Below, piece after piece: positions 23,994 to 33,988 of a stretch of DNA of 64,000 nt (positions are counted from its first letter, which is position 1; each line of letters starts with the position of its first letter). Below the pieces are notes generated by a model. That model searched no databases, was not told the DNA's origin, and saw only the letters and a program-made list of their open reading frames with translations. The DNA comes from Ascaris suum (taxonomy: Eukaryota > Nematoda > Chromadorea > Rhabditida > Ascarididae). The position numbers and the translations under genes were made by a program. Location of the stretch: assembly GCA_013433145.1 (NCBI GenBank), contig CM024178.1, forward strand, positions 124,001-188,000, written 5' to 3'.

Positions 23994-24106
23994 GTCGTGC
24001 GAGTATAACATCCCTGTCGCAGCGACGACAAGGAGCACGATATTCAGCGATCGCTCCACCTCGGCAACAACAGCAACGATACAAACCAATGGCAGCTCCG
24101 ATGTGG
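23994..24106 (+). CDS. Gln/Arg/Pro-rich linker exon 12, copy 1
   Basis: Acceptor AATTTTTCAG and donor TGG|GTACGT. After two bases of a split codon, 37 codons read RASITSLSQRRQGARYSAI then APPRQQQQRYKPMAAPMW. The low-complexity, basic, Gln/Pro-rich composition suits a flexible linker of a giant muscle protein rather than a folded domain. It leaves in phase 0, matching the next exon at 25086. An antisense 63-codon frame over it is spurious. Confidence 0.5.
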
Positions 24107-25085
24107 GTACGTTTGTCGACATTGTAAGCTAGCTAAAAGCGTTTTTTAAATATGCACAAGTTTCTGCACATGACTCACTTATAGCTAAGTTCCTTTGATG
24201 GTTATTGGTGATTCGCCAGAGGAAACTAGTTCAACGAAAACATCACTGGCATGTTATATTTTGATGGTCGACAGGAAGGTCTTAATCATTAGCACCGTAG
24301 TGATTGGTCGATGAAAATCAATTTTTTTTTTCGATGAAAATGTAAAAAACGTTTTTTTTCTTCTGCCAATAGTGGATTGTTTCCTGCTCATAAGTGTTCA
24401 TTCATTTCGCAATCTTCTTGAGCAGTTATCATCTCGTAATTGCAGTTGATTCGCTAAATATCGCTTTTGTTGTTCATTTTCATTCATTCATAAAGCATAG
24501 GTGTTGCAAAGTGCGGTGCTGTTCAGTTTTGCAGCGCCTACTAAATCCACTGTTGTTTTCTCTTAAAAGCATGGAACTGATGCGACACCCTGTTATTCAG
24601 TCTTTAACGCTATATTGCAAGCACCTTTCTGTTGAAATACTTGCTCTTCGTTCCTCGTTATTTCACCTATCACCTGTGCCTCATCGTCCCGCTTGTTAAA
24701 TACTATGTTTTCAATGCTTCTGTTGAAAAAAAAAAATGAATGCATTCCATATTCACTTTCTTCTTTTTTTTTTTTTTCAACGTGCCTTTATCGACGAGTT
24801 GTTGAACCGCCTTTCAGTTAACATTAAATGAAAAGACGGTGCAAAGCTTCATTTGAATCCTTTCCATTACCTTCGATTGTGAGTTGAGCAAGCGTTCATA
24901 CTAGAATATTCTCTTGTGCTAGTCGAATTTATTTGGTCGAACTTAGACTTTTAAATTAAACTGCACGTGGACCACTCATGAATAATAAAGAGGGCGTTCG
25001 CAACCGAACCGGCTATTCTAGGTCATCTTGGTTTAGAGCACTCGAGCAAACTTCATGAGCAAGTGTCGTGTTGTCTTCTTTGCAG
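24107..25085 (+). other. Intron-like stretch, copy 1
   Basis: Bounded by TGG|GTACGT and TTCTTTGCAG| in matching phase. An internal 101-codon open frame (24394-24699) has no recognisable motif and varies in context with homopolymer runs. Equivalents lie at 39395-40372 and 54692-55668. Confidence 0.4.
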
Positions 25086-25193
25086 GTCGACAATTCCCGA
25101 AACCTTACACCCACCTACGTTGTACGTAGACAGGCTCGACTTAGTGTGATTGGTGCGCTTTCGGACATCGAGCATATGGCGCAATACGCTAAC
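25086..25193 (+). CDS. Putative linker exon 13, copy 1
   Basis: Acceptor TTCTTTGCAG. The frame reads VDNSRNLTPTYVVRRQARLS then VIGALSDIEHMAQYAN and can end at AAC|GTAGTA in phase 0. Unspliced, it would stop at TGA 25212. It joins the preceding linker exon in frame. No domain is recognised. Repeated at 40373-40480 and 55669-55776. Confidence 0.4.
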
Positions 25194-25331
25194 GTAGTAA
25201 TGGAGAGCTTATGACCAAAGGTTCCCCGTTGTAATCGTTTGTGGCGATGATAAGTGAGCACTGTTTCAGCGGACAGTCGTGTGCTGTGAACCTCGATTAA
25301 TTCATGTCATTGGTTGCAGCTTTTTGAATAG

Positions 25332-25606
25332 GTGATGTCACATTTACAACTACAGTCTTTAAGATTTTCGGTATTACGATACAAAAAGTGGAATTAGCAG
25401 AATGTAGTACCACTGAAAATAGGTGGCGAAAAATGCGTTTTCTTTTTGGTCGTGACAATTCTGATTCATGGCGTTTGCGTCACTTGTCGCTTTTTTTAAA
25501 TCTTAAGCTTATGCGATGCACGTTTGTAGCAAATGCTGTGGAATTCGTCGCTACTTTTAATCGGACATACTCACGCCTTTTCAAGAATTTGAGAAATTAC
25601 ATGTGA
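25332..25606 (+). CDS. Possible Ig N-terminal piece (exon 14), copy 1
   Basis: After an acceptor-like GAATAG the frame reads GDVTFTTTVFKIFGITIQKV, resembling the B and C strands of an I-set Ig (GxDVTFxxxVxGxPxPxIxW), but the conserved tryptophan is replaced. It continues about 70 codons to TGA at 25604 with no further Ig pattern. A nearby stretch in another frame around 25650-25710 (VVINGFAIQTAGPYT) looks like the E-F region of an Ig domain, so a whole decayed domain may lie here. Repeated at 40619-40893 and 55915-56189. Confidence 0.35.
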
Positions 25607-25776
25607 GTTACACATTTGCCAAGAAACGGTGATCAAACTTTGAGAAAATTTGAGAATGGCACCACCTGGTTGTCATCAATGGATTCGCGATCCAGACAGC
25701 AGGACCTTATACGCGTCACTAAAAACATGCTCACTTGAGTGGCAAATGCAGTCTTTAAATGCTAGTTCTTTTGCAG

Positions 25777-26032
25777 TTTCCCAATGCTCCTGCTGTGTTT
25801 GGGAATTCTTGTGGTTTTAGTTATCACAATGGAACATCTCTGGCAGCAGCACATCGTTTCCGGCCCGTGTTTGACTTTGGCTATGTGGCACTCGATATTC
25901 TTTATGCATATCCAGAAGATTCCGGCACTTATACTTTGGTAGCTCGAAATGAGCTTGGTGAAGTGCAGTCTAACCTTGAGCTGGTCGTGAACTCGAAGAA
26001 GACGCCTTACCTTCGATCACATTATCCAAGGA
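25777..26032 (+). CDS. Kettin/titin Ig domain, C-terminal part (exon 15), copy 1
   Basis: Acceptor TTCTTTTGCAG. After a poorly conserved start the frame reads HNGTSLAAAHRFRPVFDFGY, continuing VALDILYAYPEDSGTYTLV and ARNELGEVQSNLELVV. This is a full C-to-G strand set of a kettin/sallimus-type Ig with an intact tyrosine corner (DSGTY), the best-preserved domain piece in the window. It is followed by NSKKTPYLRSHYP, the usual start of a kettin inter-Ig linker. In copy 1 the exon can end at AGGA|GTAGGT (26032), leaving one base that joins the GA of the exon at 26542 in frame. Kettin (ketn-1-like) is the best family guess; titin remains possible. Confidence 0.75.
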
Positions 26033-26541
26033 GTAGGTGCAGGAATTCGAGCTTCCCTTGTGTTCTGACACGTGGCAAGTGCTGACGGTCCCACAATTTT
26101 TGCAGCAATAAAGTACAGCTGAGTGAAACTTCAGCCAGAACTTATTACAAAAACGGTTGGATGCTGCAGAAATAAGCGAAAGGATGCCACAGAAAACAAT
26201 TTGTTAAAAAGGCGCCATTTTTTCCTATCCATAGAACAAACGCTGAATTTGCGAAGATTTTTAAGCGGAAGTGGATCTATATTTAGAACGTAAAAGATTG
26301 GAAGTCATGTTCTCGAACTTCCCAAATCCCTTAGTTTTTAATCTTCCTTTACCAATCAGTCAAAATTATTATTCGGTTGCCACGGAAATTCATATGAGCT
26401 TTGAGAAAGTTTCTCCTCTTATACATTGCGGAGTAACCGGACATTTCGGGCATTTTCACGTCGACGCTGCAATAAATGTTATCTGGAAAAGTGGAGGTAG
26501 AGTAATGTGTCGACATATTCAAACCTTCTCGCTGCTTTAAG
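26033..26541 (+). other. Intron between exon 15 and the following linker, copy 1
   Basis: About 509 bp bounded by GTAGGT and CTGCTTTAAG in copy 1. An 89-codon frame inside (26271-26540) shows no motif. In copies 2 and 3 the equivalent stretch lacks the GT at its 5' edge. Confidence 0.4.
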
Positions 26542-26691
26542 GATTGGAAAGGATACGCGAGTTGGAACAGAACAAAACAAAGCCCTGTAGAATACTCACG
26601 TGATCGGGAGTGCGACAACCCGCCTAGTGTCATCGGCGATTTGGCGGATTTGGAACTGAATGAGAACGACGATATTCATCTTTCTTTGAAG
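26542..26691 (+). pseudogene. Kettin linker plus Ig-B first half (broken), copy 1
   Basis: After CTGCTTTAAG the first codons give LERIRELEQNKTKP, a typical kettin inter-Ig linker (LERIxELE). Then, in a shifted frame, EYSRDRECDNPPSVIGDLAD followed by LELNENDDIHLSLK gives the first strands of the next Ig domain. One surplus base in the CCCT run near 26585 causes the shift, and the unshifted frame meets TAG at once. The exon ends at TTGAAG|GTTGTG in phase 0. The frameshift is identical in copies 2 (41829-41978) and 3 (57125-57274), so it predates the amplification. Confidence 0.7.
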
Positions 26692-27583
26692 GTTGTGCTC
26701 AGTTCATTATTACCTTGGAAGCGTTTTTCAGTCCTCAAACTGTCATATATTTTAGAACTCTAGTGAGTCCTGTTTCCTCCGCTTCACTTATTATCGAAAT
26801 CTTTTACCACAAGAAGATCCTGGCCAACAGGAAACGTAGAGAGAAGTATCGCTGTCCCTCGCATTCATAAAAGGAGAGGAAATTATTGGGTTCTGTTTGT
26901 AGGGCATGAGTGAGCGTATTGAAACCACTCAACGTTTCCATCCCCTTCAGTCGTGGCTTTTGCTGCAGAAGGACTCACGAGCTCGCAACGAGGAACTAAC
27001 TGTTCAACATTTATTTCCACTGTTTAGGCTAAACGGCCGACATTAAAATGCAATTATGGTAGATTAAATCCACGATTCAGCAGTGAGCCTATGTAAGTTT
27101 ATAAGTTGGGTGTCGAATCTAGAACGAGAAGAACGTTTCGTTTCGATTCATTTCGTTATTTAGTTTCGCAACACACAAAGTGCTATGCAGTGGGTTAAAA
27201 ATGCGATGAGGTATCCATGAATGCTGTTACTGCCTCACTTTGTAGGCTAGAATCCATCAGTTGTTGATAAAAAATAAAGAGGATGCGGGTTCCATCACCT
27301 TCTTCAGCAGAACTTGTGAAAGGCATCGCAGTGATCTCTTACTATAGTTGAGCTAGCTGAATCTTTGTTTGTACAATTAGTTATGTTGTAAGCAACCAGC
27401 TGTATTATACGAAGCAGCACTTTCTGTTTTGAAATAACATTGCAGACTATTTTGCTGAAGTCGGAATATAACAAACCCGCATTGCTCATTATTAATCTTA
27501 AGTGATATTTGAATAGAACGATGGTTTATTTTCTTTATAATGAAGGTAATATGTATCAAAGTCATTGTCGAGCGAATTTCTAG
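26692..27583 (+). other. Intron inside Ig-B, copy 1
   Basis: About 892 bp between TTGAAG|GTTGTG and GAATTTCTAG|CTGACACC, phase 0 on both sides, splitting one Ig domain. Antisense open frames of 61-125 codons overlap its 3' half and are spurious. Equivalents lie at 41979-42870 and 57275-58166. Confidence 0.5.
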
Positions 27584-27793
27584 CTGACACCACTGAATGA
27601 TGCAACAATAGTGGTCGAGTGGATCGTTGATGGCCGACCACTTCTGATTGAATCGAGAGCAGAAATCATATGCGACTTTGGACTCCTCAAATGGACATTC
27701 GGGGCGCAATCGCTGAAGATTCAGGAGTTGATACGGTGAAGGCGACCAATGCACTTGGCGAAGCTAGCAGGCAGTGGAGAATATTCGTAAAAC
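27584..27793 (+). pseudogene. Kettin Ig-B second half (broken), copy 1
   Basis: Acceptor GAATTTCTAG. It reads TPLNDATIVVEWIVDGRPL then LIESRAEIICDFGLL, including the invariant Ig tryptophan (VVEW). After loss of one base near 27690 it continues in another frame as MDIRGAIAEDSGVDTVKATN then ALGEASRQWRIFVK. The tyrosine of DSGVYTV is aspartate here. It ends at AAAC|GTAATT in phase 1, which fits the next exon (C|CT at 28190). The domain as a whole is clearly a kettin-type Ig but is disabled by this shift and the one in the previous exon. Confidence 0.7.
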
Positions 27794-28189
27794 GTAATTT
27801 TTATAGGCCTTCATCTCCATTCATCAATTTCAGCTTCCACGAATGTGGTTTAGGCGATAAGAAAACAAATGACGTTTATGAATGGATGAATATGTGCATA
27901 AATCTCATAGTGAATTTTCTTGGTTAAGAAATATGCAGCAGATAGCCGGAGACCCAACGTTATGTCATATCAGCGGTCAAAGTTATTGAACATATGTAAT
28001 TGATATGTTCCCAATTTATGAACAATTCTCTACGATTATTTAGCTCAACTGTCGACTGAGGCAAAGCAAAGTAAAATTGCGATAAACGGTCAATAAAGAT
28101 TTGTTTTGAATTGTCTGATTTCGCAGATAAGTTCCTTCTTCAAATGAACGATGCTAGTAAGCATTTCCCATAATATTGTTATTTTTCAG

Positions 28190-28309
28190 CTCATGCGGTT
28201 GTATTATCGAAAACGCAGCACGAAGGGAGTCTAAGGAGGATTCGTGCTGTCGAGAATTTGAAAAAATATGGAAGAACGGAGATCGAAAATCATCAACGGC
28301 CACATATGA
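28190..28309 (+). CDS. Kettin inter-Ig linker exon, copy 1
   Basis: Acceptor TTATTTTTCAG. Joined in phase with 27793 it reads PHAVVLSKTQHEGSLRRIRA then VENLKKYGRTEIENHQRPHM. The SLxRIxxxExL pattern is that of the spacer between kettin Ig domains. It ends near ATGA|GTTTTT just before a poly-T run; that donor phase does not fit the Ig exon of the next unit (29038), so the junction is uncertain. A 70-codon frame in another register over the same bases is spurious. Confidence 0.6.
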
Positions 28310-29037
28310 GTTTTTTTTTTTTGTTCCGTTCAATATGAGTTTTTGTGAGAGAGGAGATGGGGAGAGACTAATAATGGAGAGTAATTAATAGGGTCTAAGA
28401 GTCGTAGCAACGTAAACGTGACACTATTTTGGGCATTTCCAAATAAAATCCTACAATTTCTGCGTGGTACAATGTCAGTAGATTGTAATATGGTTTCGTG
28501 CACTCACACATATTATATCTGCCCATATGGGACCAGGACTCTATAAAAATAGTGTGATATCATACAGTTAGCACTTGCAAATTCAAAGTGCCACAAAGAA
28601 CACTGAGTGCATTCATTCACAAATGTTATCGTCGATTATCGAACTATATTGTAAGTCGGCGTACTGTCAGTTATGTTTGTGTATGCAGCCTAGAAGACTT
28701 TTGTTTACGTGAATTAGAAAGTCGTAGATGAATATATGCGGCAGATGTGATGCCATCAAATTTATTTTATTTTTCCACGAAGTTATACTTTGCAATAGTT
28801 TTTAGATATCTGAAATCATGTTTTGCATAAATGCCCATTTCTTGTGAATGGATGATTGAAAGTCTATTGCGCCAAATGGGATAATTTTTAAAAAAGGTAG
28901 TTTCCTGCCAAAATTTACCCATGGGAAGGACTGAAATTCACAACATTTATATGTTCACAGCACGATCATATCTGAAGCTGAAGTGCAAAGTCAGCGAGAA
29001 TTGTGAGACGACAGCTGAGCTCAACATATCTTTGCAG

Positions 29038-29180
29038 GGTCCTTCGCAGTTTGTGCAATCATTGCCAGGAAACGTAAGCGAAGTGGAAGAAGGTCAGCCG
29101 CTCCACATAGAATGTCAAGTCAACCATTGATACTACACCTTCAATTTCTTCGCTCAAAGATGGACAAGCCATCACCACCG
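29038..29180 (+). pseudogene. Kettin/titin-type Ig N-terminal half (broken), copy 2
   Basis: Same exon as 13701-13842. The frame here stays open through EEGQPLHIECQV, which includes the conserved first Ig cysteine, then hits TGA right after the shared frame change. The linker exon of the preceding unit (28190-28309) lies about 730 bp upstream on the same strand, the order expected in kettin. Confidence 0.7.
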
Positions 29181-29497
29181 GTGTGTAGTTTCTTGTCGTT
29201 TTTTTTTTGTTTGCCTTTCCGATCATCATCTGTCGTTTTGCTTTTTTATATGACAAATGAAAATTGGCAATCAATCGAGAATCCTTGCTGCTTTTTAGCT
29301 GCATTTATATGCAAATACGGTTATACATGATGTTACATGATAAATATAGAATTCAGTACTACTTTGATACTTGTCTGCTACTTTAATAATGGAATCCAAT
29401 TCAATACTACTTGTCTACTCTGAGCCCGAAACGGGAATAAATGTTTTCTCGATTTTAATGAAAGTAGTGTCGGTAAAAATAGCGTTGACGAAAATAG

Positions 29498-29499
<2 letters not shown>

Positions 29500-29575
<76 letters not shown>
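29500..29575. repeat. (TA)n tract 1, copy 2
   Basis: A pure TA run of 76 bp at the same place in the unit as 14162-14260. Confidence 0.97.
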
Positions 29576-29577
<2 letters not shown>

Positions 29578-30463
29578 TGGTGGTAGTTGTAGTGGTAGTG
29601 CTAGTCCTACTGGTAGTTTTAGTGCTAGTGGTAGTGCTAATTTTAGTGTTAGTGTTAGTGCTAACGCTTGTGCTACTGCTAGTGGCAGTGCAGTGGTAGT
29701 GCTAATGCTGGTGGTTGTGACAGTGTTAGCGTTGGTGCTAGTGGTTGTGCTAGTCGTAGTTGTAGTGCTAGCGGTAGTGTTAGCGTTAGTGCTCGTGCTA
29801 GTGCTAGTGGCAGTTTTAGTGCTGATGGTATCGGTAGTGCTTTTGCTGTTGGTAGTTCTAGTGCTAGTGCTAGTGCCAGTGCCAGTGGCAGTGCTTGTGC
29901 TAGTTCTAATTGTAGTGCTAGTGCTAGTGCTATTACTAGTGTTAGTGTTAATGCTAGGGATAATGCTCGAGCTAGTCGTAGTGGTAGTGGTAGTGGCAGT
30001 GTTAGTGGTGGTAGTGGTAATGCTGTTGGTAGTGCTAGTGCTAGCGACAGTGGTACTGCTGGTGTTAGTGTTAGTGTTAGTGTTAGTGCTAGTTTCAGTG
30101 GTAGTGCTGGTGATAGTGGTAGCGTTAGCGCTAATGCTCGCGTTAGTGCTAGTGCCTTTTGTAGTATTAGTGCTGGTGGTAGTGGTAGTGGTAGTGCTAG
30201 TGCTATTGCTATTGTTAGTGTTAGTGTTAGGGTTTATGCTAATGCTAGTGCTAGAGCTAGTCGTAGTGCTGGTGCCAGTGCTAGTGCTAGTCCTTGTTCT
30301 AACGCTAGCGCTAGTGCTGGTGCTAATGGCAGTGGTAGTGCTGTTGGTAGTGGTAGTGCTAGTCGTAGTAGTAGTGCTTGTGCTTGTGACACTGGTGAGT
30401 CTTGTTGTAGTAGTAGCATTAGTACTGTTGCTAGCTGTAGTGCCAGTGGAAGTGCTAGAGCTT
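29576..30463 (+). repeat. GNTAGT hexanucleotide minisatellite, copy 2
   Basis: 888 bp (148 x 6) of the same repeat. The minus-strand Thr/Ser frame is open for 380 codons because it also reads through the neighbouring (TA)n tract. Confidence 0.95.
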
Positions 30464-30575
30464 AGTGGCAGAGCTGAGCTTGTGCTGGTCGTAGTACAGC
30501 TCAGATCTAACGAAAAGGTCACATTCGATAGTAAAGAGTCGACAGAGGTGTGGACACTGGAATTATTCTTACTAG

Positions 30576-33302
30576 TGGACACCTCATCATCATGCAATTA
30601 GATGAAGAACGTCGTAGGTGAGTAAAAATTTGATTTTAGTTTGTTTACTATCGCGGAAATTTTCCCGAAAATTAAAAGAAATATATTTGTTGGCCACACT
30701 GTCACAACAAGTGGCCATCTTCCGATGCATCAAACATCTTAAGATGGACAGTTAGAGATCAGGTGAAGTAATCATCAATTTTCACCTGAACGGTTGATGA
30801 AAAAGCTCCTTCAATAAAAGTTAATAGCAATGTTTTCACAACACGTATATGGATCCACTTTAGAAATGAAGAAGAATGTTTGCAAATTGCTCGATTTCAA
30901 GCGGAAAATCAACGTCTTCAACAACGCTATCAAATCAGTATGCACGATAAGGGTCGACTTAACCAAAATCGAGAAAGGGTTTCTTGTCTTATACGTTTTG
31001 CAATCTAAATTTGCCGTTAGGAATTGCAATTTTGCAAATGTTTTATATTTATCTTTAATCTCGTATTTAATCTTTCATTTATTATTTATATTTATCTCTA
31101 TGTTTTTATTTATATTTACATTTATAAGATATTTTTATCAATATAATATTCTTATCTTTATCCGTGTATTTTTAGTTTTATTCTATATCTGTATATTTTT
31201 ATTTTTATTTTATCTCTATCTATACATTTATCTGTATAGATATTTTTATCAATATATCTATCTGTATGTTACTTTGTTTGCGATTAGCCGATTTAGCTAA
31301 GGTTTTTAATGCTAGCATCTTTTCTTGGGAGAACCATAGTATTCCTGAGGAAATTAGATAACCCAGAAAACATACGTAGCATGTTTTTTATAAATTCTTC
31401 TTCCTATACAAGTTTGAGAGCGCTCATCTTACAGTTTTATTTCCAAAAAAAAAAAAAATTCCATTTCAGGTGAGTGATTTAGCCGTTCGATTTGAAGGTT
31501 CTGAAGAAACGCGCAAACGTGTGGGAAAACAACTCCTCGATGCGAAGGCAGAAATTGGTATTCAGTTAGGCATTTTATGAAATTTGGGAGAAGGTAGGCA
31601 CACATACAGTTACATATATTTGGGCAGGTTAGATAAAGTTATAGCTGAACCAACTAAAACCTGATGAAAATCTGACAAGATAACATATTACTTGTGCGAT
31701 TTATACTCTCCTCGCGCCCTCTCATGAAAATTCGTTTCATTAACTTAAATATGGCACTAAAGGCGGCCATAATATTATAGGCAGCCATAAAAAGGGTTGT
31801 AGAGGAAATTTTCCAATATAATGGACATCACAGGTATGGACGTCACCCCTTCACGTTGTGATATGCAGAGGTGCTGCATACCGATTGTTTCTTCCCGCAT
31901 ATGTAACACTCATATTTATTGAAAAACCCTTCGAAATCATCCTCGAGCAATTACAATGGACTTCATTAGTGCAGAGCATAAAGTATTACAACAACTAGTG
32001 AACGTTTTATTTTGGGCCGAGTCGTCGTTTATATTTTCGAAAAAATGAATTATATTATTATCTGATGGTTAACGTCTTAAATGATGAGCACTTTCATAGT
32101 GTATGATGGCTCAGTGGGAGGAAGAAATTATTGTTCGCCAAAAACGATTACTTTTCTTCAGGAAATTCAAAGATCGAAAACCGAATTATACACAATACAA
32201 ATGGAATTGAAGAATATTGAGGCAACCAACGAAACAATTCGATCGCAATTGGTCATCGCCAATGAGCGCGCTAATTCTCTTAATAAAACGGTCACCGATC
32301 GAGCAGCAAATATTAGACAGCGTATGTTTGTTGATAACTTATCACATTAGAGGAAACATTTAATCACTATCACTGTAAAAGTCAACCTTTGTAGAAGTCT
32401 CAGGAAGGTAGGACTCGAGTTTCGAAAGAAGAACTTCTATTTGAAGACTTTTACCACTTCAACTGAGTAACAAATGAACACGAATATACAACACTGATGA
32501 TCAACTTAATATTATCATAGCTAGTGGAAAACAGGTAATGTTAAAGGGTGTGCATTGATCGAATGCAATTGTTTTTGCTGATTTCTCGCAAAAACGGTTT
32601 CAGCAACCATTTCTTCGTTGAAATCGTAAAAAATTTCCGCGCTAAGCAACTGTCATATAGAAGCTAAAGAAAAAAAGCAGTAAAAAAAATTCCTCGTAAT
32701 TCAGCCACTTCCAGGGAAATTTCTTGCGCTAAAGACTCGTCATATAAGTAAGTTTTCTGACAGTTTCTTTATCTGCTGACTGGAAATGAGAGGATAAGAT
32801 GAAATTCAGAAGGTTAAATGGCTCGCATCGTGAGAATTTTACGTGACAGCATACTTTTTTGCGCTAATCACAGCTGGTACTTGGCATTTCATAATAAGCG
32901 ATAAAGACATGCATCGATGTTTCCATAGCTCATGAGGGTCCTTGATTTGTTCTGTTGCATTCTATCGCTCTCAAGGTTTTTTTTTTTTGAGAAGAGTTAG
33001 GAGGAGGGTTGGTAATGACTAGTGAGAAATAAGCATGGCAACCTTTCGCAGAAAAAGAAAACAGATTTCTGCATTTTATTCACAGGCCATATTGTGTTTG
33101 ATGAAAGCTGATATCAGTGGAGAATAAAGGAAAGCTTCATTCTTACGACCTTTAAAGCGATGCTTAGAGAAGGAATATTTGAAGTTTCAATAGAAATATC
33201 TTTATCATTATTGTGCTTGGAGGTGGAAGATATAGTAGGCGTTTATATGCGTGTTCAGTTTTTTGAGAAAATTAATGCGTTTAATATAAATTAATATATA
33301 TT

Positions 33303-33389
<87 letters not shown>

Positions 33390-33672
33390 TAGATAAAACG
33401 CATTCGTGTTTCCATTTATATTTATATTTCCATTTAATCTTATACTTGTTGTCTGTCTTTATCTTTATACTTTAATTTATATTTATCTAAATATTTACGT
33501 ACTTTTTATTTTTATTTATATGCTTTAATTTATTTTTATATGTTTATACTTTATATGGAGTTGATTCATGAGGAGAATAATCGATTGAAGAGCGATCTAG
33601 CGGCTGTGAAGGAAAGATATAGAAATCTAGAATTCGAGGATAACGCTGTTCTGCATAAGATCAGCGAAAAAG
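30576..33672 (+). CDS. Coiled-coil exon cluster, copy 2
   Basis: Same five exons as copy 1: 30576-30617, 30864-30937, 31470-31557, 32162-32321 and 33561-33672. Translations are unchanged as far as I compared them, except that the last base of exon 2 is A (ATCA|GTATGC) instead of G. The phase pattern is the same as in copy 1: exons 1-2 join in frame, exons 2-3, 3-4 and 4-5 do not. Confidence 0.5.
33310..33386. repeat. (TA)n tract 2, copy 2
   Basis: About 77 bp of alternating TA. Copy 2 lacks the TATAGATAAAATTAA segment that precedes the tract in copies 1, 3 and 4. Confidence 0.95.
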
Positions 33673-33791
33673 GTAGAGATGTTGGTGCACAGTAGAGAGA
33701 TGCTGAGTGTAGCTCCTATTCTATACGAAATTCTTTCCTGCTGAAAGTGGCAGGATTTAAAACAGTTATTTCAATTATATCGTTATTATAG

Positions 33792-33988
33792 GAAGCGTTT
33801 TCTTAGGGCGCTGTTTCCGTTCCTTTGGAAATCGAAATGAATTTGAAGAGCCGACGCCGCAAATAACATCAGTCAGGAATGAATCGGTGGCAGTGGTTAC
33901 GGCAACTTTTCTTCATTGCACAACACAACTGAAGATTCCTACCATTCAACGCATACGTGGTGGCAACGTTATCGTCAACTCCGATTGA
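33792..33988 (+). CDS. Putative exon following the coil, copy 2
   Basis: Same as 18491-18687. Joins coil exon 5 (ending 33672) in frame and runs to the same TGA. Confidence 0.4.

Noticed and set aside
27377..27754. 125-codon minus-strand frame conserved in all copies
   Set aside because: It is antisense to the Ig-B exon at 27584-27793, whose plus-strand translation is clearly an Ig domain; conservation follows from the tandem duplication.
29455..30597. Minus-strand 380-codon Ser/Thr-rich open frame (also 44702-45868, 60038-61162, 14488-15288)
   Set aside because: It is the translation of the GNTAGT minisatellite continued into the (TA)n run as Ile-Tyr repeats. Its ends shift with TA length, copy 1 breaks it, and the opposite strand is equally open. 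No real mucin-like features beyond the repeat.
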